Shown piece after piece: positions 47,617 through 58,400 of a stretch of 64,000 bases of DNA. The first letter of the stretch is position 1; every line of letters begins with the position of its first letter. This DNA is from Microvelia longipes (taxonomy: Eukaryota > Arthropoda > Insecta > Hemiptera > Veliidae), in assembly GCA_018340805.1 (NCBI GenBank), contig JACMZG010001908.1:35634066-35698065 (forward strand). The letters run 5' to 3'. The position numbers and the translations under genes are program-made. The notes under the pieces were generated by a model that saw nothing but the letters and a program-made list of their open reading frames with translations, was not told the DNA's origin and did not search any database.

Positions 47617-47813
47617 CAGGTTTAGGTCTTCCAGTGATGACCGCGTCAATGTAGATCCGGCGTTTCGCTTCCACTGTGGGAGGCATCTTCAGGGATGTAG
47701 GACATTATGGATAGAAACACAATGTTCCACAAAACTGAACTTAGTTTTGCATCCCTGAAGATGCCTCCCTCTGTGGAAGCGAAACCCGGTCACCACCGGA
47801 AGACCTAAACCTT
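47617..47813. mobile_element. Inverted repeat with GAAGATG...GAAAC motifs
   Basis: Left arm 47617-47698 and right arm 47749-47813 are inverted (GGTTTAGGTCTTCC, TTCGCTTCCAC, GAGGCATCTTCAGGGATG and complements); the left has about 15 extra bases. Each arm reads outward as CTGAAGATG, a CCTCCC...GGAAG stem region, then CGAAAC. This is the degenerate form of the hammerhead-like motif at 41.4 kb. Confidence 0.7.
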
Positions 47814-47859
47814 CATGGCTATAACCGCGTAAGCCTACGTAGTTTAAAAACAGGGTTGC

Positions 47860-50335
47860 TAATTTATTCTTTCGCTCATTTTTTTTAAATGGTCTGCATC
47901 AGGGGGGGTTAACTTAAATGAGGAAAAGTTTGGATTCGATTATCGCAAGCTACTAAAAATAGCGCTGCGGCGGACCGGTGCGGATAACTCATGAACTAAC
48001 CCCAATAGCTTTCCAAAAATGACTGATTATATTTTTATATTTAAATTTATGAATACCATGGCAATTCATGGTTATGACAGCTACATTTATTATAGCTGTA
48101 TTAATGTAATTACCTGATAAAATTGACTAAATCAATAAATTAATTAAATGAAATTTACGTATCTGCCATCAGTAGCGTTCTCTGGAAGTTTTAAAAAGGT
48201 TTCTATTTAGTTTTAGTTTCTGAATTTTTGAAATACAGAACATGCAACGGCGAACCGTTTTTGTGAAAAATACATACAGAAAACAATCATTTTGCGTAAA
48301 ACATGAAAAATAGGTTGTCAAAATTCGATAGCAATTTATTCTTAAATATGTTTGGAATGTTTTTAAATGTATATTATAAATCAAGATGATTAAAAATAAA
48401 TTCCACACCTACACCTCTATCCATTGACCACATTTATAAATCTTTAGTAACTTTTATCATTGAAATTTAAGTTTGGAAAAGGACAGAATAAAGTAACTAT
48501 ATAAAAGGTAAAAACGTTGATATTCAGCCTTAAAGGTAAAGGTAACATATACATAATAAAGTAGATGGGCTCTGAGTACTGAGGGTAAGGCCTCTCCAAA
48601 CTTACCCAAATTCCCCTGACACTACACAGTTATACCATTAAGAGCTTTTGGTTTCTCTCAAGCCTTTCTGTCCCCTCTCGGTTCTTAAAGTCCCGCTTTA
48701 ACTAACATATGACTGACCAAACGCACCACTAATGGGTCTCCTCTGTCTTCTACCCTGAAATCCTTTTATGTTGTTTAGTTTTTTTGTTCTTTGTCCAATA
48801 CGACACAAATTACCTTTTAATTTATTAGAAATAAAAGTTTAAATTCCGGAGTATGTCAAGTGTATGTGAGTTTTAATTTGATTTAAATAATTTATTTATC
48901 TTTTAATTCGGGATGAAAGAGAAAGTGGAGTTGAGAGTTGGGATTTTCCTAATTGAATTGATTCAGCGAGCTAAAATATAATTCATAATATTTATACATT
49001 ATGAATATATACTTATACAAGGTATAAGTATATATACCTTATATAAGTATAAGGTATTTGCTAGCAAAATAGGTTTTTTGGTCATTTTGTTTGTTGCATT
49101 TCTATCTATCCTCTGTCTTCTACCCTGAAATCTATATCTCTGTTTCTATTACTAATGCGGTGCACCAGGATCTTATGTAAAAAAACAGGTACAGGGTACC
49201 TCGGTCATCAATTTTTGTAGCCTAACTTCATACATAGTTTTAGACGTGATACGTTAAGTTTGCCGTCAACATATTTACAAAAACATAATTTTTATTCATT
49301 CAGTTTGACGGATGAATGTTAACTTTCCTAAGGTTAGCAAAATTTATACAGTACAATGAGACTAATTATAGTGTAAAATAAATAAAAAATTAATGAATGT
49401 AATAAAAAATAAATGTAAATAAAATGTTAAATAAAGAAATCTATAAAACTTTCATGTATAGTATAAATATTTTATTTATTCCATTATTGAAATTGTTTGT
49501 CTATTTCTAAAAATAATATTTATTGTTAAACCTTTTTACCTCTTCCTAATTTCAGTGAAATCCATTAAAAATTTAGTTAATTGGTTCTAGTGTTAGGCGG
49601 AATTTTCAATAGAAATACCTACAATTTTGAAATGATGCTTTTTTCATAATTGCTATTGACGTTTTTATTCTTTTTGGATAAAATACTGTAGTTAATTTGA
49701 TTTTGAACACTCCCTTTGCTTTTTTCGTGTTTATTTTTGAAAAACTCAGTCGGTTTTATTTACGATTTTTCTCCAATTTTTTCATATGTAACTTCTCTAA
49801 TTTCCAATTCTGGTAAGTTCCACCTTTTTGTATGGCTGTGAATTCGGATTCTCTATTGTACACTTTGGTATAAAATTTCAATATTTGGTTATATTTTGGC
49901 TGTATTATAGAAAACTTTGTCTAACACTGTTTTATATCAGTTTTTTTTAAGGGGGGAGAGGTTTCAATTTCCTTGTATTATATATCATTCTTTTTGCTAT
50001 TCTATTTCACTCATTTCCATCCTCATACCTCCCATCTATAAAAGCCACAAATGATTTATTTTTGGCACAGAAGCCTAATTCTTTTGCTTTTTCAGTTAAA
50101 ACTACGATATATTTTTGAGAATATTTATTGGTTTTTATCACTTTTCAAGTTTTTATATCTTCCTTTTGATGACAGTTAACACTAGTCTTAAATATTCAAA
50201 ACAACGCTATACCATAAATAATGTTTCTTTTAGAAAATATATTTATAGATACATATCCTATTTTTGGTTTAAGTGTTATCAGAGGTTTTTATCATTTTTA
50301 TTTTTAGTTACTGTGACAATGTTTTATTTCTTTCC
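47860..50335. other. Mostly unassigned stretch
   Basis: Three small items: AGCGCTGCGGCGGACCGGTG at 47960, recalling the foldback end module; CCTCTGTCTTCTACCCTGAA duplicated at 48740 and 49110; GGTACAGGGTACCTCGG at 49189, a fragment of the 5S-like element end. The 79-codon minus frame at 48169 has no recognisable domain. No gene. Confidence 0.4.
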
Positions 50336-50377
50336 AAACTATCAAATATTCTTAGAAACTCAAATTCTTCAATTTTT

Positions 50378-51113
50378 ACTTTTCCTCATTTATACTGTAG
50401 GTATATAGGAAATATATTGTGTTTGCAAAAAAATCCGAAACCGGAATTAAACCGAAATTATCTGTTTCAGGGGTTTTTAGGACTCCTAGGTGGTATTCGC
50501 AACGTTGTCTGTCTGTTTGTGTGTGTGTGTCTGTCTGTTATCATCGTAGCGCCCAGTGTATTTATGCTAGAGTTGATTTTTTTCCCCAAAAATCAGTCTA
50601 CTGCTATATTTGCGCTATTCGGAAAATATTTGTTTATGATGTCATTAACCCGCAATAATGACTCAGCGAAAATTTCGAAAAATCATAAAACGCGGAAAAA
50701 TGATGCGATCGGATTGAGATTTGGCACGCAGGTGACTTTGCATATGTGACTTTGGCGCGTATGTTAGTGCCAAGTTTCATCTCATTATCAGCATTAGTTC
50801 AATGTTTATTGAACGACTTGTGTACGTTTTTTAAAAAATTGTAAAAAATGGTAAATGGTTTAATTGTGTTGAAATGTGGTACAAATGTATACAATTACCT
50901 AATAAATAAGTACACAAAGTTACGTTTCAATACGACAAGTATATCCATAATTTTTGTTGGATCATAAAAATTAAGGAGCATTGAGCGTGGTCAATGCTTT
51001 ATGGGTGACTGCTGAGAATGATACGGATGCATTTACTATCTGAAGACGAGCGAAGCGAACCTTTCCTCGATGTAATGAGGAAAGGTTCCGAGGTACCCCG
51101 TACCCGATTTTAT
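50378..51113 (+). mobile_element. 5S-like dispersed element, full length
   Basis: Best-preserved 5' half: TTTACTTTTCCTCATTTATA, TGTTTGCAAAAAAATCCGAA, a TG-rich stretch at 50500-50540, GTTATCATCGTAGCGCCCAG, ACCCGCAATAATGACTCAGC. The 5S-like segment at about 50959-51019 aligns with 5S rRNA from box A to box C (GGATCATAAAAATTAAGGAG, GCGTGGTCAATGC, TATGGGTGACTGC). The tail has one GACGAGCGAAGCGA unit, and the end is GGTACCCCGTACCCGATTTT. The 158-codon plus frame overlapping it is a shadow. Confidence 0.85.
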
Positions 51114-51327
51114 ATATTTATCCTTGTGTTAAGTCTCATATTAATGCTTAACTCCTTATTTTCTGCTAATTAGATGTATAAAAGATGCTGTAAGAGGTAT
51201 AAAAGACTTTTGTCACACATATCTCAATTTTAAAGGGTTTAAATTATACGTATGACCCCATTTGGGTTGAATAGAAATTTGAACTTCGTAATAATTAAAA
51301 CATGTCAAATGAGATATTCGATTAATT

Positions 51328-51715
51328 TTTTTTTTACTTTTCTTCATTTATACCGTAAGTATATTAGGAAAGTATTGTGTTTGCAAAAAAATCCGACCCG
51401 GTATGTCACCTGAATTATCTGTTTTAGGTGTTTTTAATACCTCCTACGCGGGTTTCAAAACGTGGTTCGAATCATTCAATTGATTTTAGATTTTGTCATA
51501 TTTAAGACAAAAATAAGCGCGAGTAAGATCAGTGCCTAGTGCTTGGGAGTGAACACTGGGATTAAAACGAATGGACTTATGAGTGACAGGCGAAGTGAGT
51601 TCAAAGACACGTTGCAGTACTTTGTATGTTTTGCTCCAACCCTGCTCGGCTAGGGGGGGGGGGGGCGTGCCCCCCCTGTCTACGCCAATGAGGTAAAGTT
51701 AAATACATAACACGG
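51328..51715 (+). mobile_element. 5S-like element, shortened copy
   Basis: Same 5' end as the previous copy (TTTTCTTCATTTATACCGTA, GAAAGTATTGTGTTTGC), then a jump to a worn 5S-like segment (GATCAGTGCCTAGTGCTTGG) and GGCGAAGTGAGTTCAAAGAC. A run of G's and C's near 51651-51680 forms a small GGGGGC/GCCCCC hairpin. Confidence 0.6.
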
Positions 51716-51860
51716 AGGAATGATTTCCTCTATTGCCAAAAGTCTCGAGAGCCAACTAACTAAAATCCCTCGGCCTTGCAGCCTCGGAATCTAATAAATA
51801 TTTATCTTACAGAGAAAACTTTATCTCGACTGAGGAAAACTTTTATCCATCTCTAATTTA
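51716..51860. repeat. Hairpin-family fragment
   Basis: 51763-51792 on the minus strand reads GATTCC-GA-GGC, a 6-base loop, GCC-GA-GGGATT. It is another member of the GA-GGC/GCC-GA hairpin family with its own compensated outer stem. Confidence 0.6.
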
Positions 51861-52164
51861 AATAACTAATAATATTTATATATGTACTAATATAATTTTT
51901 ATACTTCGTAAAATTTTTATAAATGTAAGATCCATTGTGCCCTACTCGACAGAGCATTGTACCTGACGCAATATCGATATTTTAATATTTGCAGGTTATG
52001 CAGGGACGAGGTTATTTTTGACCAGGTGTCAATAAATTGGAAGGGAAGTTTTGATCCATTGTATGGATAAATTGTGTAGCTATTAAAATGTTTCACTTTG
52101 GGTATATCGGCTTTAAATTGAATTCTATTCGTGGACTGCCTTTTTTGGCCGCCCTATAAAAAAT

Positions 52165-52447
52165 CTAATCTATTTTACATTTATCATTCCTTGTTCCGCA
52201 CAGTAATTTGGCTATGAATTTTAACAGTAAATACAGCAGTAATATTGGTATTATTATAATTGCAGCTATTGCCGAATAAACATCTATCATAGCTTGCTGG
52301 TGCCATGGCATTGATATTACAGCTGGTTTTAAATGATGCGCTCCGTCGTGTCTTATCACGTACTCTATCCAGTAGATGGCGTTGTCTAATAACCCTTGTG
52401 AGTGATCTCTGTACATCAATGATCTTTCCTTTGCGTTGATTTTGTAC
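52165..52447 (-). CDS. UGT exon 6 (C-terminus, membrane anchor, ER tail)
   Basis: Encodes YKINAKERSLMYRDHSQGLL, AIYWIEYVIRHDGAHHLKPA and a hydrophobic segment (residues 54-83 of the exon, IDVYSAIAAIIIIPILLLYL) that anchors the enzyme with its catalytic part in the ER lumen. The last five residues, KCKID, have lysines at -3 and -5, which is the KxKxx form of the ER-retrieval signal. Stop TAG at 52165-52167. Acceptor TTTTCAG. Confidence 0.95.
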
Positions 52448-55400
52448 CTGAAAAGGAAGAATAAATAATATTTAACAGTTATGAAAATTGAGTTTTTTAA
52501 AAAAGTTTTTAGGAAAAGAAAGTGGGATCGTCTAGTTCCATCGCATGCCGCACAAGGCAAATAGTTATGGTTTAGTTCCGTCATAACAATGGTGGGGTTC
52601 CGTCACGAGGTTTTATTTTCCATAGAATACTTACGTCTCGAGATTTAGACCATCCAAGTATAATAAACGCTATAAAATTATAATTTTAAACGGATTCCCA
52701 AAAAAATGCAGCAATATCTAAATATTTATAATTTAGTATGGTCCAGTTCCGTCACCAGAAATTGACCATTCTCTGAGAACGAATTCCATTCGCTGAAATT
52801 CGTTTATGAGATTTTTTCACTATATTTTTAATTTTGTTTCTTAAAGGGTCAAACAAGGTTACTATAGGTAAAGCAAGGCTGAATTAGTGTGTTGTTAAAA
52901 AAGTCACTATCATATTAATGTTTTACTTATCCAGGAGGTATTTCTATTTTAGTGTAATTTACCCCCTCTTTGAGCGGAAAAGTCCTACGTTGTGGCTTCT
53001 ACTCTAAATGCTTTCTACTTTATGATATCAAGTTCTAAAGTTTGCTTGTTCCTTAGTAATAAAGAAGATGAAACTATTTTCTAAAAATGAGAATTTATCT
53101 GGTAAAGGCTTTCAAAATAATAAGAAGAAATTTCCAAGTTTTTCTTTTGTATTACCCTCGTGCAGTGCTGGTCTTTTTAGGGCTTTCTTTCACAAATATT
53201 GATCTTATAAGTGTGTTATTTCATTTTATCAAAAATGGCAGTGGCCGTATAATGAGAATTAACAACAATTGGCGAAGTTTCAAAGACAAAATAAGGCTGT
53301 ATTTTATTAAATAATTATACAATACTTTTATGCTTTTTACAAAAGTTATGAAAAATAAAAAGTAGCATGCTAATAATTAGAATATAGGTTAAAAAATACT
53401 GCCCTCCAGGTTGTACATAAAGCGTAATTAAATATGTTGGTATCAGTATTAGCTATTTTATTACTTAAAGGGTTTTTATTCCACTGAAGTATCTCTAATA
53501 ATATAAAGTAAATAACTAATGAGGTATTATTTACTGCAAGTTAAAGAAACAATTAAAGAATCACAATCGATACTTGCGAGTCATTGAATTTTTGCAATTT
53601 CTATAAATGATAATAAATGCCATAAATCTTAATTTTTTTACAGTTAGACATATCTTGACACGCTTTATGCGCTACTGTGTCCAATCCCATGGCGGTCCCA
53701 AAATACAACTCTGTGGACATTTTTTTAACAGTTTAAGCTCTTTTTAGGAATTTGTTCAAAGTTTGGCTTTTAGAGATATTAGCATTTTTATTTTATATTT
53801 TCTCATAATAAAAACTTGCAACTAATTATCTTAAATTATTTGAAAGGGCCAAATTTATAAGCTTTCAAACGCCACCATTATTAAAATTATACCCAATGCA
53901 GAATTATAGATACAGCCATTTTTGTAGTCAATGAAATGTTGAAAAATCAATTTTTTTGGAAAATTCACCACCCTACTGTGGGAATATGGCTGCACCAAAT
54001 GAGCCAAAAATCTGGATTTTTTCTTCTTTCCTGTGCCTACCTGTCAGCCAAATTATATTGAAATCGGTGCGACCGAGTCCAAAAATGTACCTTTTTGTGT
54101 TAATTTGTATTGTATCTAATAACAGCAAACATCGACGGTAGCTGATTTTTCGAAGTAAATAACTTGTGGGAGTAAAGTACTATGCTTAAAATAACCGCTA
54201 GCAAAATTACCTTTTAGTTACTCAGTGCGTAAAGTATACCTAGCTTGATATCTACAATATGAAAATTAAGTGGGATCAAACTTATATACCAGAATTAACG
54301 GTTATCAGTGAGCAAAGCTCACTGCCAGCTTTTATAGTACCGATAGTACTGACGCCTTAACGAGTACAGGGCTTATTCAAAGAGGTATTATTGGACTTTA
54401 ATTGAGTTTGTGTCAAATTCGAATGTATGTCTTAGACTTACTATCTAGTTGCACTTAGACAAAATTAATGGTCTAGATTTTAGATAATTAAATAATGTCT
54501 TTAGGGGGTCCTTAACAGTTTACAGAAAAAAAACTAGTGCGGGGGTCTGAAATCCGAGTGAATTTCCTTTGGTATGCTTATTTCCTGCACAACATTCCAT
54601 TTATTTTGTTACGTTCTATAGGATTAGTAGTAAGCCTTTAAATATTTCCATAAAATTCTAAATAGTTTATTGCTGATTATATTTTACTTACTTATCATTA
54701 TTTAGGACTTCGTTGACTGTCGATTCGATTGATTGATCGGTTATAGTATCTGGGGGAAGTTCCAATCCTATCTCGTAGTGCGTTACAATCCTTGCGTTTT
54801 TATACTGATCGCCATAAATGGGTATGGATATCATTGGGATTCCGTGATAGATGGACTCCATTAAACTATTAAAACCTCCATGAGTTATGAACAGTCTGCA
54901 ATTTTCATGTCCTGAAATATTATAAAATGAATAAACCATCGTTTTAGGTGTTCAAAGGCTTTTGCTCATACTGCTACGAGTAGATCAGGAGTAATTTCTT
55001 TGGCAGTAAATATAGGTGCGACCTTACATATGTGCTCAAATTGACTATAAGCTATCAAATAAGCGGTTTAAAAAAATTCATGAATAATTAATTTAATTTT
55101 GATAGACACTTGATGGGACGTCTCCATAATAATTGAGACTAATACTAATATTCATAAATTAATTTTGTTGTAAAAATGTAAAAATAAGTTTTGTTATCCA
55201 CCCAGTGTTGAAACGACAGGTAGTGATGATGATTGAATAATTATCAATAGAATGCTTGCAACTTCAATATTTTCATAAACATTTCACAAGTTCATTTCCT
55301 TACTCTTAACTAAATTTTTTTAGCTTTTGTTGTCTAACTATTTTAGGTAATATTCTTCTGTCTCTAAGTGCTTGTAGCCACAGAGATATATACTAGAGGG

Positions 55401-58400
55401 ATCATAGCCTATCTCAATGCATTGAAATGCCTAAAACATCGTTTTGGGGCTCTCAGTGGATCTGTGTAACCTCATTGAAGCCTCTTTCAAGAGTGAGTTA
55501 TGGTTATATTAATGGTTTTCGACTTCCTGCTCATTGTTTGTGTTTTGATTTGTATTTTTAACGTTCTTCTATTTGAGTTACTGTAATTGTGTTCTGATTA
55601 TTATTATATTTTTAGCGAAGGTGCTCAGGTTACTTTTTCGATGTTTACAAATTCAACCAATAGGGCCCCTCTACTATATCTCTATATCTATATCTCTATG
55701 GTTGGTCTTTAATATTTCCATTGTATAAACAAAGGAAATGTGAAAGACCAGATTGCAATGTATGATTAACCCAGAGTTAAACTTATTATTGTATTTAAAT
55801 TTCTTAAGACTTAAGTTACTAAATCAAAATGTTTTTGTATTAAGTTACAAACATGTGTTTTCTTGTTAAAACAAAAAATAGTATAAAAACAGAGACGAAT
55901 GCTTTACGCTCGAAGACAGCGGTCATCAACATTGTTTTGTTGAGCCAAATAAATAGTCGACCTTCAGGTGTGCCTAATACCAACTAAAACTCCCTCCGCA
56001 AAACTTCTAGAACCTAGCCTGGAATTGTTACTTCAGGCTAGATCTCATTTGAGCCATTTGGCTTCACCGTCTTACCCCTCTCCCCCAATGGTATGTCATG
56101 TCAGAAATATATACATGGTTAGATAATACTTGTGAGCTAATATCTATAACCCATTAGAACTGCTGATAGTCTCCTGTAGAAATTATTTCTACTTACTTAG
56201 TACGTCTGACTGCGGGAACCATTTCGTTAGCTTTATGTTACTTGGGATGTCGTCCAGCTCTAAGTCTAATTTCCATATCACTTTTTGTTTTAGTCGTTTG
56301 AAGTAATTTTTAAACATTAATATTTTTTCTTTGCCAAGAGTGTCTAACATAGATAAATGGGACCCCATCGAAAATATGATTACTCCATTAGTTGCTGAAT
56401 CCATAAACTCTTGCATGTCCTAAAAATTCAAGTATCAAATTATATATTATAATTGTTTGCAATAAATAAACGAATAGATATTTGTTATCTTTGTTTAAAT
56501 TTTTCTTCTTGCTGAAAACATAATTTTCTACATGTTTTTTATATTTATTTATAAAATGTAATATTGTATAGGGATATTTATATATGTTATAATTTGATAT
56601 TATAAAATGTTAAGAAGGGATGATAACTTAAATAAAAGTACTGCAAAGTTTGCAAACACAGCACAAGAGCACAATAACTTGTCTTGTATTTCTTCCTGGC
56701 CACGCGCCTTGCTTCAAGAATGATTAATAACACGCATGGATTGGAAGTCAGGTAGAAAGTGGTTCAGCACTTTTCACCTTGTATAGTTATTGTTATTAAC
56801 TTACTAAAAGAGAAAAGTGAGATTTTGGTTCCTGGGTAGTCAAGTTGGTTCCTAAGGCCAAAATCGAAGGAACCATATTATTAACTTCATTTAACTCTTA
56901 TAATTAACACTAAGATTTAAATCTTCCTTATTATACCTCATTATGTTTAGTTACAAAGTAAGAGCCGTTTTAAGGAAAAAATTATCTTATTTTTTTCTAT
57001 AAATAAGATAATAAGGAGGTGTAGTCTTATTATAACTTATTTATTGGATTATTTTTTCCTCAAGAGTGCACATAAAAATCCTCAGCTCAAGTTAAGGTCT
57101 GAGGACGCTACCAGCTGAGCTAATGGGGAAATGCAGAGCGGAAGTAAAGTATGGCAACCAAAGCAACTTTTCTTCTTATATTTACTTTTTCCTTGTAGAT
57201 TCAAACCAGGAGTTATGTGTCACTTTTCTTCTTTTACAAGAAGGAGGAAAGTGCAAATTTTACTCTACCCAAGGTAACATTGACTTACTTTTGGTTATTG
57301 TTCTTAACTACATAGATTAACTATAGACAATTAATATAGACCACCTTAAAGATGTTATGTTAATAAGTAGACAGGCTAACTTAGAGCTGTGAACTATATA
57401 GATTGACTTCGAGCTGTTGTCTAAATAGAGTAACCCAGAGCTGTTAACTAGATAGGTTGATTTTGGACTATAAAGTAGATTGACAGTTAGAGAGGTAACA
57501 TTTTAAGTTATTGTTCTTTGATAATGATTCTTGATTATAATTCGAACGTAGAACTTTAAAACGCACAACTTACGTTGCATTTTATGTTTAAATTAAGATA
57601 TACTTACACGTGGCAATGATTTAGGCAGGGGTATGTTAATGCCAGCGATTTCTTTAGCGTTTGGTGGCATAGGATATGGATATGTTATAGTGAAGTGACT
57701 GTTGATCAATGCTAACGAGATGTTTCTTATCATGTCTCTGACAGAAGGTCTACTTTCCCATCCGGGGTACCTCAGGTATGTATCCATCAGTTCTTGCATG
57801 TGCGATACGTAAGTGTATTCCAATATTAGTCGCGACGATAGACTGTTTAGTGTATTTATTAATCTTTCACTAAACGTCATTTTGTCTGTAAAAGTCATCT
57901 GCAGATCAACTAGAATCATAAAAGAAAATACTTTGAAGTTTTTTAGAGACAAAGATAACTTTTTACTTTTCCTAAAAAGTAAAATTCCTATTTACTTTCC
58001 TATTTACTTTTCCTATTTACCATAGGGAAATAGGAAAAGTGTTGAGTCAGCGAAAAGTTCCGAAACCGGGATTTGACCTGAATAGTTTCAGTTAACACTT
58101 TAAACTAAAGTGTTAAACGTATTGAATAATTTTGATATTAGGCACGCATGGTGTCATAAATAAGACCTATATATGTGTTAAGTTTCATCATTAGGATTAG
58201 TTCTTTTACAAATTTTTACCATTTTTCATGCAAACGTTTTTTTTAAATCCAAAAACGGAAAATAATTCCATTGACTATCTTTTTCTGTAATAAGTATCTA
58301 CGCGTTTTGTTGGATCATAAAAGTTAAGCAGCTTTGAGCTAGGTCTGTGCCTGGCTAAGTTACCGATAGGAATAAACGAATACATTTATTGTCTGAGGAC

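Noticed and set aside
50273..50749. 158-codon plus-strand frame
   Set aside because: It runs through a copy of the 5S-like dispersed element. Equivalent positions in other copies are not open and no domain is recognised.
50959..51019. Genuine 5S rRNA gene
   Set aside because: Only the middle 60 bases resemble 5S. The first 40 and the 3' acceptor strand are absent, and it is repeated inside a larger element.
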